Assembly (NCBI GenBank): GCA_023374045.1
Contig: CM041776.1
Coordinates: 136,837,296-136,901,295 of the forward strand
Length of the DNA stretch: 64,000 nt
Source of the DNA: Limonium bicolor
Lineage: Eukaryota > Streptophyta > Magnoliopsida > Caryophyllales > Plumbaginaceae
Direction of reading: 5' to 3'
The position numbers and the translations under genes were made by a program. The notes under the pieces are model-generated. The model was not told the DNA's origin and did no database searches. It saw nothing but the letters and a program-made list of their open reading frames with translations. Position 1 is the stretch's first letter, and each line of letters begins with the position of its first letter. This document shows, one piece after another, positions 33,270-45,029 of this stretch.

Positions 33270-34977
33270 TGAAATATCCCAAACCTAAGTATGGTAAATA
33301 AACATCAAGTTATGGTGTAATAAGGCTAGAACATGCCTTAGAAACATTGGTAGACAATTTAAATCAAATAAAACATAAGAAAACACCAAAAAGTTAATTT
33401 AAGCAAATACTTGCTCTAGACTTGGTGTAACCTTGATTAGGTCCCAAAGGTCATTCCTAGACCTTATTAACATGCTAATGAACATGTTAAATGAATTATC
33501 AAAGAAAACCAAGCTAAAAAAAAGTTAAAACACAAATTGTGCTTTAAGACTTCTTAAAGCACATTTTGAAAAATTGTCTTGGAAATGAGTTTTGAGTGGC
33601 TAAATGACCATGATTACATCTTAATCAAAATGTGTACTACTTAGTATCACATTAGGAAGCCTAAATAAATGAGAAATAAAAAATTCACAAATTTGAGCAC
33701 TAATTATGAATAGTACCCAAATAGTGCCCAAAATAAGTCAAATGACTTTCTTAAGTGGTCAATGGTAAAACAACACCTAAATATCTAAGGGAATGAGAGG
33801 GGGCAGGTTTTGAAGGTGATGAGTCACCATGGGTTTCAGCAAAATAAGAAAAGAGAAGGAAGTAAAGTGAAAAAGACTATTTACCTTATTAAAGCAAATA
33901 TCTTACTTTACCTCTTCTCTCTCCTCTCTCTTCATTTCTTCCTTTCCCACCTCTTCTTCTTCTTCCCTCTGCTCCAAAACCGTAAGTTGCACCCTCCATT
34001 CTTCTCCATCTTCATTTGCTCACCAAATCCACAATATTGCTCCAAATAAAAAACTAAGCTTAGATTATTCTTAGTTGGAGCAAGCCCTTTAATTCTATCT
34101 TTTCAAAACTTCAAAAGCTCAAGTTTGATGCCATGGAAAAACTCCATTGAAGAGGGAAAATTCAGTTTTTAGAGCTCCATCTCATCTCATTTCATTCAAG
34201 TTAAGGAACGTGGAAGAAAAATCAAGTTTCCTTCACTTTTGTTCATTACCGAAAATTGTCTTCTCATGGGGTCTTGTTTTACTCCTTGAACTAGCTTGTT
34301 TTAATCTCCAAAGGACTAGTGGAGGTCCTCCTTGACTCATTACCAAAGTCTATCTTGAGACTCCAAGGTAATCATTCACTTTAATGCCTTAAAACACTCT
34401 TTTAACCTAAGAGTAAATTCTATGAGTTTAGGCATGTTGCTTAGTACTCATTAGATTATTTTGATGTTGATTAGAAGATTGTCAAGAGAAATAAGGTCCT
34501 TGGCCGAGAATCAATCAAGAAAACCAAGGGGAGGGGGGAGGGGAAATTGAGAAACACTTGAGAAAGACAAGGTAAATTACTTACCTTAAGGTGGTTTAAT
34601 GCTTTAAGGGATGGGATTTAGATGGATACTAAATGTAGCTTAGAGCTTACATTATGTAATGGGCTACAAAACCTAGGAGAAACAACATGATCATATTTGT
34701 GAACTTGTGATTAAGGAGCAAATGGGAATTAAGTTAGTAAAATAATCATAAGGTGAAATATAAGAACACTTATATTGCTATGGGAGCATTGATGTGTGTA
34801 ATTGCAGGTTGAAAGCTTTTATACGTGGGAAATACAGTGTTTAAGTTTAAGTCATTTAAGGGCCTAAGAGCCATGTCATTTAAGAGCCTTAGTGCTATGC
34901 AATTTAAGATTATTGCACTATATAAGAGCCATGCAATTTAAGAGCCTTGAGCCATGTCATTTAAGAGCCATGTCATC
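33270..34977 (+). repeat. LTR fragment of family X2 (first 1.7 kb)
   Basis: It starts TGAAATATCCCAAACC and follows the X2 LTR at 25849 closely, including the purine/pyrimidine leader near 33900, the CAAG/GTAA sites (34368, 34572) and the 24-bp minisatellite. It ends inside the minisatellite, where CACTA-derived sequence begins. Confidence 0.7.
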
Positions 34978-35286
34978 TCCAAGTTCTGTTTCTGTGTTTG
35001 CCAGACCATTATCTTCATCAGGCTTAATAACATCGAACACACTCTGACCATGCCATCAGATTATGTATTGGAAATCCTTTGTAAAACCGCGGAGGATCAG
35101 ATGTTCCTTAACTGTTTCAACGCCGTGATATCTTAGATTGTTTTGACAGTCGATACACGGACAAAATATGTATCCCTTGTCTGAAAGTTTCAAAGTGTTC
35201 GTCAACACCGTGCATAACTTATCGACTCCTTCTAAAAACTTGTCGTCTAACTTTCCGCTATAAATCCATGAACGTTCTATCTTCAT
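34978..35286 (-). pseudogene. CACTA transposase-associated domain, N-terminal fragment
   Basis: This is the N-terminal domain that precedes the TNP2-type transposase of CACTA (En/Spm) elements. From ATG 35286 it reads RSWIYSGKLDDKFLEGVD, the metal-binding-like CPCIDCQN, and VKEHLILRGFTKDF, the standard order of the Transpos_assoc family. A TGA follows at about 35055, after which the frame continues as WHGQSVFDVIKPDEDN to the break at 34978, matching the family's W-HGE continuation. The rest of the transposase is absent. The fragment abuts an X2 LTR piece on its 3' side, so it was cut by rearrangement or insertion. Confidence 0.8.
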
Positions 35287-35379
35287 CTAGCTATTTATAT
35301 GAAGGCAGCCATTTCATATTGTCACCCGTGGCGAAGTCTTTATATTTTGTATCTTATCAACCTAAATCCATCCATGAGT

Positions 35380-35579
35380 ATTAAATCCCACCGTGAACGT
35401 GTTTTTAATATGTAATTTATTGAAAATTTCGGCAGCATCTCCCTATCGTTCTTCAAATGGATGATATTATGATATTAATAAATAATATATGCATTCGAAG
35501 AACAATAAAGAGATACTGCTGAAATAATCAGTAAACTACATATTAAAAACACATTCACACCCTAGGCGTGAGATTTAAC
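35380..35579. repeat. large imperfect hairpin, about 80-bp arms
   Basis: The left arm 35380-35459 and right arm 35490-35579 are inverted copies, with paired blocks GTTTTTAATATGTA/TACATATTAAAAAC, GGCAGCATCTC/GAGATACTGC and GTTCTTC/GAAGAAC around a 30-base AT-rich loop. It lies just upstream of the CACTA domain start. A further copy of one arm block (GACAGCATCTCCC) is at about 35827. Confidence 0.75.
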
Positions 35580-36204
35580 AATCATAGACAGTCCTGACAG
35601 GGACGGCCGAAGATTCTTGGGCGGATAACTATGTTTGGTAGTTTATCAAATACTATATATATGTCAATCTTACCTGATCTAGTAGACAATTAGCCGATGC
35701 TAAGACAATTGAGATCGGAAGCCCAAATAAAGTCGTAGTCCTGATGCATAAACAAAAAGATGACAAACATTAGAATTCAACAAAAAATCAAGGTTAAAAT
35801 GCTAGCTAAACCGCGGAAAAAATTTGACAGCATCTCCCCTATATTTCTAACATTTCCAAATCACTTTTTATCAACATCAAATTCGCACGCACCATCAGAA
35901 TAACTTATAAACTAGTTTTATATTTTAAAACTACACTACTATGTATTAATTGTAAAACTAGATGCTAAAAATAACCAATTCAAATTTAGGGGGCGTTCGA
36001 TCCGGCAGTGAAACGCAACATTTACTGTGAAAAGTTAAAGCTCACTATGGTTAACATATTACCATTTGACATGTGTGTAGAGTTTTACTTTTGTCCAATC
36101 AAAACTTGACAAGTGTACTCATTTTTCTAGAAAAAGGGACTTTATATATAAGACGCGGCTAACGAACGACCCCTTACTCTTCAAAACAATAAACAAAGAA
36201 ATAT
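35580..36204. other. CACTA-associated non-coding sequence
   Basis: No gene or termini are recognised. It contains the GACAGCATCTCCC copy noted above and is probably part of the same CACTA 5' region. Confidence 0.35.
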
Positions 36205-37255
36205 CACTACAACAATTTACGGTTTGGTTTGCAAAATTACCGTTAGTAAGCAGTGAAGTTGACAATTAGTGCAGAAATCAGCCCACGAACTAGGTTCTAA
36301 TTAACTGTGAATCTGGGCAAAAATATATGAATAAGGTTAGAACATTTGCCATTACACTATCATGAATCGACAGAAACGACGTTAGAACTGTGAATAATCA
36401 ATAGAAATAGCATACGCAGTACGCGTTAGAGTCGATGACAACGACCAGTGGTAGAAAGGTGGTGACCGGTGGCGATGGGAGTGACAAAGGTGGCGAGAGC
36501 GACGACGGTGATGGCCGTTACTAAGGTGACGGGAATGAGGAGACGATTTCAGTAAGGAAGATAGCACGAGAGAGAAGTAGAGGTTACTGTACAGAGTAAA
36601 CGGGCAAATTTTCTAGTTAAAAGGACTTTCGATTACGGTTCACAAGAAAACTGTAATCTAAAGTCAGACTTTAAATTACGGTTGTTGCAGAACCGTAATC
36701 TAAAGTCTGTAACGAAATAAAAAAAATAGCGCGTAAAAAATTTGGCCTATGTTGGGTTTTAAACTCAAGATCAATGGTATTGACTCATGTACTCACGACC
36801 ACTGAGCCATGAGTCTTATTCGATCAAACTTATGCAACATATTTATAACAAGTTTTTTTAAGCTAAAATAAGCTGGTAAAACAACGTCGTTAACTGTCAT
36901 TTAGATTACGCGCGGCCTCGAAAAAATCAAATAGTGCGGAAAATATTTGGTGTCAGGTTAAAACGATGTCGTTGACCACCAGTGGGCGGGGACTTTAGAT
37001 GACGGTTATCAGTAAACCGTAATCTAAAGTCCGTTGACCGTCGAAGTGCGCATCTACACAGGGACTTTACATTACGGTTTACTGATAACCGTCATCTAAA
37101 GTCCGTTGTAAAAAAGGCGCGCCTACCTCCGATCGATTATTGCTTACAGTTATTTTTATAAGCGTCATTAATTAATTCAGGCCCTCCTATTAATCACAGT
37201 TTGTGTTTAAGCCGTGATTAATCAGCCACCATTAAAGGCTTCCGTTCCACCAGTG
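36205..37255. mobile_element. probable CACTA end region or non-autonomous CACTA element
   Basis: The stretch is bounded by CACTACAACAATTTACGG (36205) and CAGTG (37251-37255, complement CACTGGTGGAACGG). Several inverted and direct copies of GACTTTAGATTACGGTT-like text lie at 36624-36710, 36988-37032 and 37063-37107, as expected for CACTA subterminal repeats. The adjoining 3-bp flanks are TAT and TGT, so no exact duplication is shown. Alternatively 37255 is the 5' end of the element whose transposase fragment is at 34978-35286. A short Arg/His/Ser-rich open frame at 36382-36567 is not credible. Confidence 0.5.
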
Positions 37256-37719
37256 TGTAAATTTGCAATCGAAAAGGAGTTTCCAGTTTGTGATTATTGC
37301 ATCTCTATTTAAACTACTAAATATACTTGACTCAACGACACGTCCACGACCGGTTGAGGATGTATCCGGAGCACCAGCTACTTTCAACCTGAAGATTTTA
37401 AAAGTTTGAAAATGATAAATTGAGTTGTTGAAATCGATTTTACGTATTCATTAAAATATATTATTCATTTCATTAAGATATATATTTTAAAGTTAATATA
37501 TGTTATATTATTAACATATATAAACAAAAACTATTATAATATTTATAAACTATTATACAATAACTAATGCATTTATAAAATAGAAAAACATTGTCTCGTC
37601 TTTCTCTACCGTATAAACAAAACAAAAAGTATAAACAAAAGAATAAGAAAAAAAAATTTAAATTTCTGTCTTAGGAGTTAGGACGGAAACTCCAGGTCAG
37701 TCACCTAATCCAAATACTA
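37256..37719. other. no feature seen
   Basis: AT-rich sequence without transposon ends, motifs or credible reading frame. Confidence 0.5.
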
Positions 37720-37817
37720 CTCCCTCCTATTTTTAAGATAAATCGTTTTAGAGATGAATTCTGGACGGAAAAATAATCCAGATTCATCTTCAAAATGACT
37801 TATATTAAAAATAGGAG
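37720..37817. mobile_element. Stowaway-like MITE, 98 bp
   Basis: The ends are CTCCCTCCTATTTTTAA and, on the complement, CTCCTATTTTTAATATAAG. TA flanks both sides (37718-37719 and 37818-37819). The arms continue inward as AGATGAATTCTGGA and its partner, giving an almost complete hairpin. Confidence 0.75.
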
Positions 37818-37933
37818 TATCAAATAGTAATAAAGAGAGATGATCTATAATTACTGATAAGACTACGGATAACTCCAGCCCATTAACCTTTTTCTTGTGG
37901 GCCGAAGAAGCTGTTTTGTCGATGCATCTGAAC

Positions 37934-38464
37934 TAGAGGTGATCATAATGTGTCCGGCCCGGCAGCCCGGTCCGACCCGGCCCGTAAAAAAGCCTGACAG
38001 GCCCGAGCCCGATTGGGCTTCCGGGCGGGCCTGGACATAAAACTAGGCCCGAATAAAAAGCCGGGCCGGGCCGCGGCACATTTTTTGAGCCCGTAGGCAA
38101 GCCCGGCCCGGCCCGATTTTATATTTTTTTTATTATTTTTTAAATTGTTATATACATATTTAATTTAATTTAATATTTATATAATATATACAAAAAATAT
38201 ATAATATAAATTTTAATTAAGTTATATATATATATGAATCTATATTAAATATATTAATTAAATTTTTTTTATAATTTATATAAAAAAAATTAAAAAACAG
38301 GGCCAGGCGGGCCGGGCTTCAGCAAAACCTGGAAAAAACCGGGCCTAGCCCGGCCGGGCCCGAGCACATAAAAAACCGGGCTTGGTTTTTTAAAATAGGC
38401 CTGACGGGTCAAAAATTTTTCTTCAGCCCGGCCCGAACCCGGCCCGCCTGAATGATCAGCTATA
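37934..38464. mobile_element. hAT-like non-autonomous element, 531 bp, GGCCCG-rich ends
   Basis: The ends read TAGAGGTGATCAT and, on the complement, TATAGCTGATCAT. Flanking 8-bp copies are ATCTGAAC (37926-37933) and ATCTAAAC (38465-38472). Both arms are packed with CCGGCCCGG-type text around an AT-rich core. No coding capacity. Confidence 0.75.
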
Positions 38465-39177
38465 ATCTAAACTGAATTAACCGGGCAATTAAAAGTTGCA
38501 TGCTTTTATATAGGCTTTGACAATTAATTCCACGTTGCAAAGTCAATTAAATGATGCCTGGTGTAACGACCCCAAAACCACCCTGGTTGAGAGACCGTTA
38601 CACGCCGCACGCTTATTACCTAAGACAACGCAAGGCTACACTAGCGAACTCCCAAAACAGAACTGAAACTCATATATTACCAAATAGACGAATACAACAT
38701 GTCTTTTCATTACACAGGCGGAAGCCAAACTGAAATACAAGCATAATCTAATTACAACTGGGCACCATGGCCAAACGAACTGAAATACAGGGCTCAAAAG
38801 CCAAGACAGAAAGGACAAGCTGAACTCCAAGCACGAACTAAAACCTGCAAATCAGACGGAGATAGGGGTGAGCAAAACTATTGCTCAGCAGGTGATAAAC
38901 TTCATCAGCTGAGCACGCTCAAAACAGATACTGAACATACATATATATACGTATACCAAAGCGCTTATCCAGAGCGAAATCAGAGACAAAGCAGAAGCCT
39001 TTCAAATAGACAGAAGTCTAAAGCAGAAGGAGCTAAGCGGTGGTCAAAACATACTCAATAGCAGAAGGTAAGCTGAAGCTGAAAGCTCGACGAAATCAGA
39101 AGCTTAACAAACTCAAAAAGCTTAAACGCAATTAGAAGCTTAGCAAAATCAGAAGCTTAGCAAAATCCAGAACTTAG

Positions 39178-39385
39178 CAGAAGACAGTAAGCACACAGCA
39201 GACCGTCTCAAATCAAATACAGATAGAGCAGACGAAGTAGAACACTTACAAAATCAGAAATCCTCAACAGACAGGAAGCACACAACAGCCTATCTGAGTT
39301 TGCAATCAGACAGAGCAGACGGAAGTAGTACAAACAAACAGAGGTATCCAAAGGACAGAAAGCACACAGCAGTATGTCAAAACAG
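39178..39385. repeat. about 86-bp tandem repeat in W LTR
   Basis: Three units carry a GACAG(T/G/A)AAGCACACA(G/A)CAG core at 39183, 39270 and 39353, each followed by ATCAGACAGAGCAGACG-like text. They are imperfect copies. Confidence 0.6.
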
Positions 39386-39440
39386 CAGAACGGAATCCAA
39401 ACAGAAGTGGGACACTAGCATTCAAAGCATACAGACAGAA

Positions 39441-39547
39441 CGAGTAACAACTCGTGAACAGAATGAGGAAACCTCACTCGTAAACAGAACAGGTGGAACA
39501 CCTGTGAACAGAACGGGGAACATCACCCGTGAAACAGAAGGATATCC
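39441..39547. repeat. array of five different short hairpins, about 25-bp period (W LTR)
   Basis: Separated by a constant AACAGAA, successive hairpins are CGAGT-AACA-ACTCG (39441), TGAGG-AAA-CCTCA (39464), CAGGTG-GAA-CACCTG (39490), an imperfect CGGG/CCCG pair (39514) and GGATATCC (39540). The stem sequences differ from unit to unit while pairing is kept. Confidence 0.75.
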
Positions 39548-39977
39548 TACATAGCGCGCTACGAGACAGCGAGACCAGCCATCCAAAGGTTCAGACACAG
39601 AGAAGACTAGGTCCCAAAACAGAAGCTTTCAGAACAGACCAAAGTTTTATACAGAACAGGACAGAAGTCCTGTCAGATCATAACAGAAAGCAGAAGCTTA
39701 ACGAAATCGGAGCAGAAGCTTACCAACGGAAAGCCTTAACAAGACAGAAGACGTAACCCGACTAGTAAATACGAAAGCAAACTGAAGTCAGAGGCTGAAT
39801 CACATTTTAAGAGCAAAACAGAGTTCAAAAGATTAACAGAGACCTTAAAATCAGAAAACACTTAAACACATGCGAAAACACATGAAAACAGATAGTACTC
39901 AGAAGGAGGAAACCAACACCGCAAACGGCACTCAAAACGGAGCTCAAACGAACAAGTTATGGTCAAATCAGAGAGCC

Positions 39978-40128
39978 GTCTGAACTTGTGTCCGGACGTC
40001 AAAGTTTGGACGCAAGTCGAACTCAAATCCGCAGAAAATTTCAAGGTGTCCGAACATCCAAGTTCGGACGGATGTTCGGACGTCCTTCGGAAAACAACTC
40101 GTGGGAAGTCCGAACATGTGTCCGAGCT
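39978..40128. repeat. three-arm palindrome array in W LTR, units 1-3 (left part)
   Basis: Units start at 39978, 40048 and 40118. Unit 2 is GTCCGAACATC, then AAGTTCGGAC, then ATGTTCGGAC. Unit 3 is interrupted after its middle arm by the complex element and finishes at 63136-63148. Confidence 0.85.
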
Positions 40129-43100
40129 TGTAACACCCCATCTAACATTAACACACTTACAATAAACTGCAGCGGAAAAACAAACCTCATCACATTACTT
40201 AACTCGTTGGTGTTACACGCCGTTAGCCACCCACGTGGCTAACAAGGCTAATACATGTACTTTGTATCGGTCTGATGGGCTAGACTCCCGAGCAACTACA
40301 CGTTACATTTGCTTCCCTTAACAACAACCCATATACTTTATACATTCCAACCGTACCAAGTATTTACAAACTAATGCCGATAACAATTTCGGTCTTACTA
40401 CGCCTACAATGCTTACGCCATTTAAATGGCTACCCATGTATAAACATCTACCCCGTCCTACTCTCGAACGGCTTCCAGCTCCTTGTACCTGAAATAGAAA
40501 AGGAGAGAAAGGGTGGCCCCAAGGGGCTCAGCACCTTTGCTGGTATGGTAATCCCGCAGCCCACATGCTACCGGGCCACGCACAACTAATTGTCGTCTTA
40601 GCATGCAGTTGATTATATTTAAATCATGCATACAAACCATAAACACACAACACTTTGCATACACCCAACAATAGGGCTCATCATATATCCAACACATCCA
40701 CACTTAACAAATCATCCAATGATTCCTTTAACCTTAGAGTGGCTCTCCTCTAAAACGGAGCTACTTCCTTAATGAACGACACGTACCCATTAATCGGGTT
40801 ATCCTTAAACGCCTCTTGTCACAAACTGGGATTCATTTCCATGATCCACACACTCCATATCCTACAACATATCTCATCCCTCACATAACAAAACCTTTCT
40901 TGTTTCGGCGTACACATGATAACATCGCATTCATTTTAAACACCTAACGTATACATATCATAGCATAGCAAGGGAAATTGCCTAGCACAATAACAACACA
41001 AAACACCATAAGGTCGGTTCACACAAGGAACCTTCCACCATAGTTAGTATACATAGTGAGCCTAGAGATTAATGCCAATCTCATGCTAAGCTCGTTACCA
41101 ACCTCGTTACCGTCCAGTTATATCGAACGTTAACTTAAACCCAAGTGTGTCGGATATAGTAATCCCAAGCACACCGAAATAACATTTGTATGCCCCTGTG
41201 GCCCGACGTGAGTCAGTAACTAGCTTTGGATAAGCTAAGGGAAGGTCGAAACCAAATTGGAATACAACCTATACATACACCAAGAGAGCCGAACCGGATA
41301 TGACATCAACTCCCGTCCTCACACCGTGGCCGGAACAACCGGACTCCTCACCCCCCCCATTAGTACATATATACTTATAAATAAGTAGTTAGAGATCCAT
41401 TATGGATCCTACCACATCCACACACCATACGGTATCATAACCGAGTTAAGCACACAAGGGAGGTTCACACACTTGCAAACAACACAATATCCAACTAACT
41501 CACACATAGCCGTGGTTAGAACGTTCCCAAGGTTTGGGTCGTTAACTCCGAATACCGATCTCTCATGTGTTCCTAGATTTGGTTAGCTAAGGTTTAACAC
41601 ATATTTGAGGTTAAATGGTATCGGAGGCCAAATTCGCCACATAAATGAATTACTATAAACTCATTACATGCCTTAATCTTACAGGGTGGCAAACACTCAG
41701 AAAAACACATTGGCATACAAGCCGGTGTAATCCGGTAGGACACAGGTTGCAAGAAAACCATACCTGTCACCGGAGTCCACTTTACCACGTCCATTTATGT
41801 TCCTCGAGTAATTCTCGAACAACTGATAACATTACACGTATTTTTATTAACATCGGGGTAACATGATTGTTTAAAGTCTAATGCTTATAACTCTCCCCGT
41901 TAACTTATTTAAATAACTTGGCATTTTTAACTTGTTTTACCTTTACATTTTAATACAATTTTTCACCCACTTAATTGTCATTAAAACTCACCTAACATGT
42001 CCTTAACAACTTTATAACATCATTACCTATCAATCCCCATCATTACATATCATTTTATAACCTTAAACAACATTTTTGGTCCGACCGACCTACCGACTGA
42101 CTTGTCCAGTTCGGTCCATTCCAGAACACATTTCCGTCAAAATTTTCTACTCCGACCGACCTTGTAAGTTCGGTCGCATGTTCGGTCTATTCCCGAGAGT
42201 TTCTTCCCTTTGAAAATTTAGCCCGACCGAACTTGCCAAGTCCGGTCCTATGTTCGGTCGATTCCAGTAACTCAATCCGTACACAAGATACAACCCCGAC
42301 CGACCTTGCAAGTCCGGTCCCCAAGGTCGGTCCATTCCAGAAGCCAATTCTCGCAGGGTAAACTGGGCTCGACCGAACTTGCAAGTTCGGTCGCAAGTTC
42401 GGTCTGCCCCAGACCTTTGTTTTCCTTTTCACATTCAACTCCAAACTTCACCCCATATAACCTAGTACCCCCTAAACCTCATTTGGGCACTTCAAACACA
42501 CCTTAAGACATCCTTAAACACTCATAAAACTCATTTTCCAATTCCTTAAGCCTTTACTTATATCTTCACAAAATTCCTAACACTTACATGTTTTCTCCTA
42601 GTCTCCAAGTGGTGTTTCATACCTATGATAACTACTATCTCAAAATACTTTCTCTTCATTTTAACATCATCTTTCAAGCATCATTTCCTACCTTCAACTC
42701 CTTATGTCATTTCTTGAAATCCTTTTTCAAGTTCACACTTTCTCCTTATTTTACCAAAGTTTGCCTAAGTCTTTACCTAAGTCCAAAATGCCTTTGGTAC
42801 ATACTAAAACCTCAAGATCATGCCTAAGTCCTTGTTACACTCTAGAGCACTTCCTAGTTCATCAAAGTTCCTTTAAAGCATCTTGAACTCCTTATGCATT
42901 TCCTAAATTTCGACATAGGTTCTCTTGTATATACTCACATCCAAACACTTAGGTTTTTACCTTATTTCATTCAAGAACACCTAAAATCCATCAAACACAT
43001 TTTTATACACAAACTTCACATTTAGCACTACATCACAATATAGTGCATAACTTAAATTGCTTGGCACTCAGGCCCTTAAATAACATGGCTCTTAGGCCCT

Positions 43101-44733
43101 TAAATTGCATAAACCTTAAACACTGAATTTCCACATAAATAATGCCTTTGACCTGCAAATACACCCAACAATACATATGCCCTTAATAAACTCCTTGAGA
43201 GCATTTCACTAGGTCATTCACCTTTGGCTCCTTAGATCATTTTAACAAGCATATAGGCTCATTTCTCCTAAGGCATTATACCATTAGGTTAGTATGTTTA
43301 CCTCTTTTCCACACAAACTTCTTTCTTGTTTCCTTATAAAACCGGTAAGGCATTTCATTCCTTGTCAACAACTAAACAATATACCAACATTGAAATGAGT
43401 ATATAAGCTTTAAGCTTCATCTCATTGTAAACCCTAGTTACATATATTGTTTTAACACATCAAGGTAATTGTTTTACCTTTGAATGGAAAGAGAGCTTGA
43501 ATGAGTATCAAGAGAGGACTCCTCCTAGCCCTTGGAAGATTCAAATGAAGCTAAAACAAGACAAGAGAAGACACCATTACTAGGTGCATTTTCGGCCAAC
43601 ACCAAAATGAAGGAAATGGAGTTTTCTTTGGTTTTTCCTTACCTTGAAGCAAAGGTGATCAACAAGGCATAAAAATATAAGCTCAAGCTCCTCCCATGGA
43701 AGTTCTCCTTGGCACCGAAAAGGTGGTTTTGATGATTTGAAAAGACAATGTTGTAGAGCTTGCTCCAACTAAGAGAACGGTAGTCTCGGAATTAAATTCG
43801 GAGCATGGAGTCATAAGTTACAAGTGAAGGAAGATGAAGAATGAGATGGTTCTGTTGGAAACCGATGGAGAGAGGAGGAAGAAGACGTTGGAAGTGAAGG
43901 GAAATGAGAGAATGAAGATAAAACTTGCTTTTGGAGATATTTAAGCTAAAAGCAAATAATACTTTTGCTTTGTCATTACTTAACTTATTTATTTGTTCAA
44001 ATGTGGTGAGTCACACATGAAAACCGGCCCCTTATATCACCTAGTGGTATAATAGTCTTTGTTGACCAATTAAATTACTTATAACCACATATGTTACAAA
44101 CTAGCTTATTAAAGTTACTATTCATGAAAACAAGGCACATAGAAGTGAAATTTTTGATTTCCCATTGATATAGACATCCAAATGTGATACTATATAGTAC
44201 ACATACATATTTAAGAGTAATGATGGACATTTAGCCATTCAAAACTCATTTACAAGACAATTTTTCAAAAACGTGCTTTAAGACTCCTTAAAGCACTTTT
44301 TGTGTTCTAACTTGTTTTCAAGCTTGGTTTTCTTTGGTAATTGGTTTAATATGTTCATTAACATATTTATAAGGCATAGGTATGACCATTAGGTCTTATA
44401 CAAATTTATTCCAAGCTTAGAGCACATTTTAGCCCATATTGACCTTAAGGTATTTATTTGTGTTTTGTTTGGTTTCATTGTCTACCAAGGTTTCCTAAGG
44501 ACTTAATTAGCCTTATAAAATCATAATTAAATATTATTTAGTCTTGGTAGGCTCCTTGGGTCCTAACCAAGTTCACTCCTAGCTTAGAGCACGTTTTTGC
44601 TCAAACCGTGTCTTAGTGTTTTATTGTGTTTTACCATGGTTTAAATGGTTCATTGGTGTTTCTAAGACACTCTTTAGCCTTTAAATACCACAGTTTAACA
44701 TTTAAACAACATACCAAGGTTTGGGGTATTTCA
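40129..44733 (-). repeat. X1 LTR-A (3' LTR of the complex)
   Basis: This 4,605-bp LTR runs on the minus strand from TGAAATACCCC at 44733 to GATGGGGTGTTACA at 40129. It is the most different of the three, for example CCATCTAAC (40138) against CCATCCAAC in the others and missing an extra ACATAACAAA near 40895. It contains the five-unit module array and a two-unit minisatellite. Confidence 0.9.
42083..42404. repeat. five-unit three-arm palindrome array, LTR-A
   Basis: Same array as in LTR-B, but the first unit has lost pairing (CGACTGACTTG and CCAGTTCGG in place of the intact arms). The last unit (42371-42404) is GACCGAACTTG, CAAGTTCGGTC, G, CAAGTTCGGTC. Confidence 0.85.
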
Positions 44734-44734
44734 A

Positions 44735-44770
44735 TCTACCCCCCTTAAAAGAACTTCGTCCTCGAAGTTC
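44735..44770 (-). other. X1 polypurine tract and hairpin, internal region 1
   Basis: Minus strand: hairpin GAACTTCG-AGGA-CGAAGTTC (44770-44751), then TTTTAAGGGGGGTAGA, then LTR-A. Confidence 0.85.
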
Positions 44771-44853
44771 ACATTTCCCACGCATCATTGGACTAGAATA
44801 CGGGAATTACTTCTAAAACAAACTTCCATAACCAAACACACCATACACCAAAA

Positions 44854-45029
44854 CCTCAGACTTAACGGTCCGGGTACATATCCACATCCATACATAAAAT
44901 ATCATACTCACATGGTAACCTCGGACTTAATGGTCCGGGTACCTTCACCACACTTGCACTTACATAATATCCCTCAGACTCTTAGGTCTGGGTGACATAA
45001 CCACATTTGGACTCGTAGGCCCGGGTAAC
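44854..45029. repeat. four short hairpins with GGGTAC/GGGT(G/A)AC tails, X1 internal region 1
   Basis: Successive pairs are GAC-TTAACG-GTC, GGAC-TTAAT-GGTCC, CAGAC-TCTTAG-GTCTG and GGAC-TCGTA-GGCCC (one mismatch), each followed by GGGT. Spacing is irregular (about 40-75 bp). Confidence 0.6.

Larger units (their letters stand above)
38562..40128 (-). repeat. family W LTR, outer part (split by the complex element)
   Basis: It begins TGTAACGACCCC on the plus strand, which is the 3' end of a minus-oriented LTR. It continues to GAGCT at 40124-40128, where the 23-kb element is inserted, and resumes at 63136. The interior is rich in CAGAAGCTTA repeats and holds the three arrays listed below. No reading frame is convincing. 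Total visible length is about 2.4 kb and the LTR does not end within the window. Confidence 0.7.

Noticed and set aside
36382..36567. Arg/His/Ser-rich 61-codon frame
   Set aside because: Compositional product of a GGTGGCGA-type low-complexity strand within a CACTA-related region.
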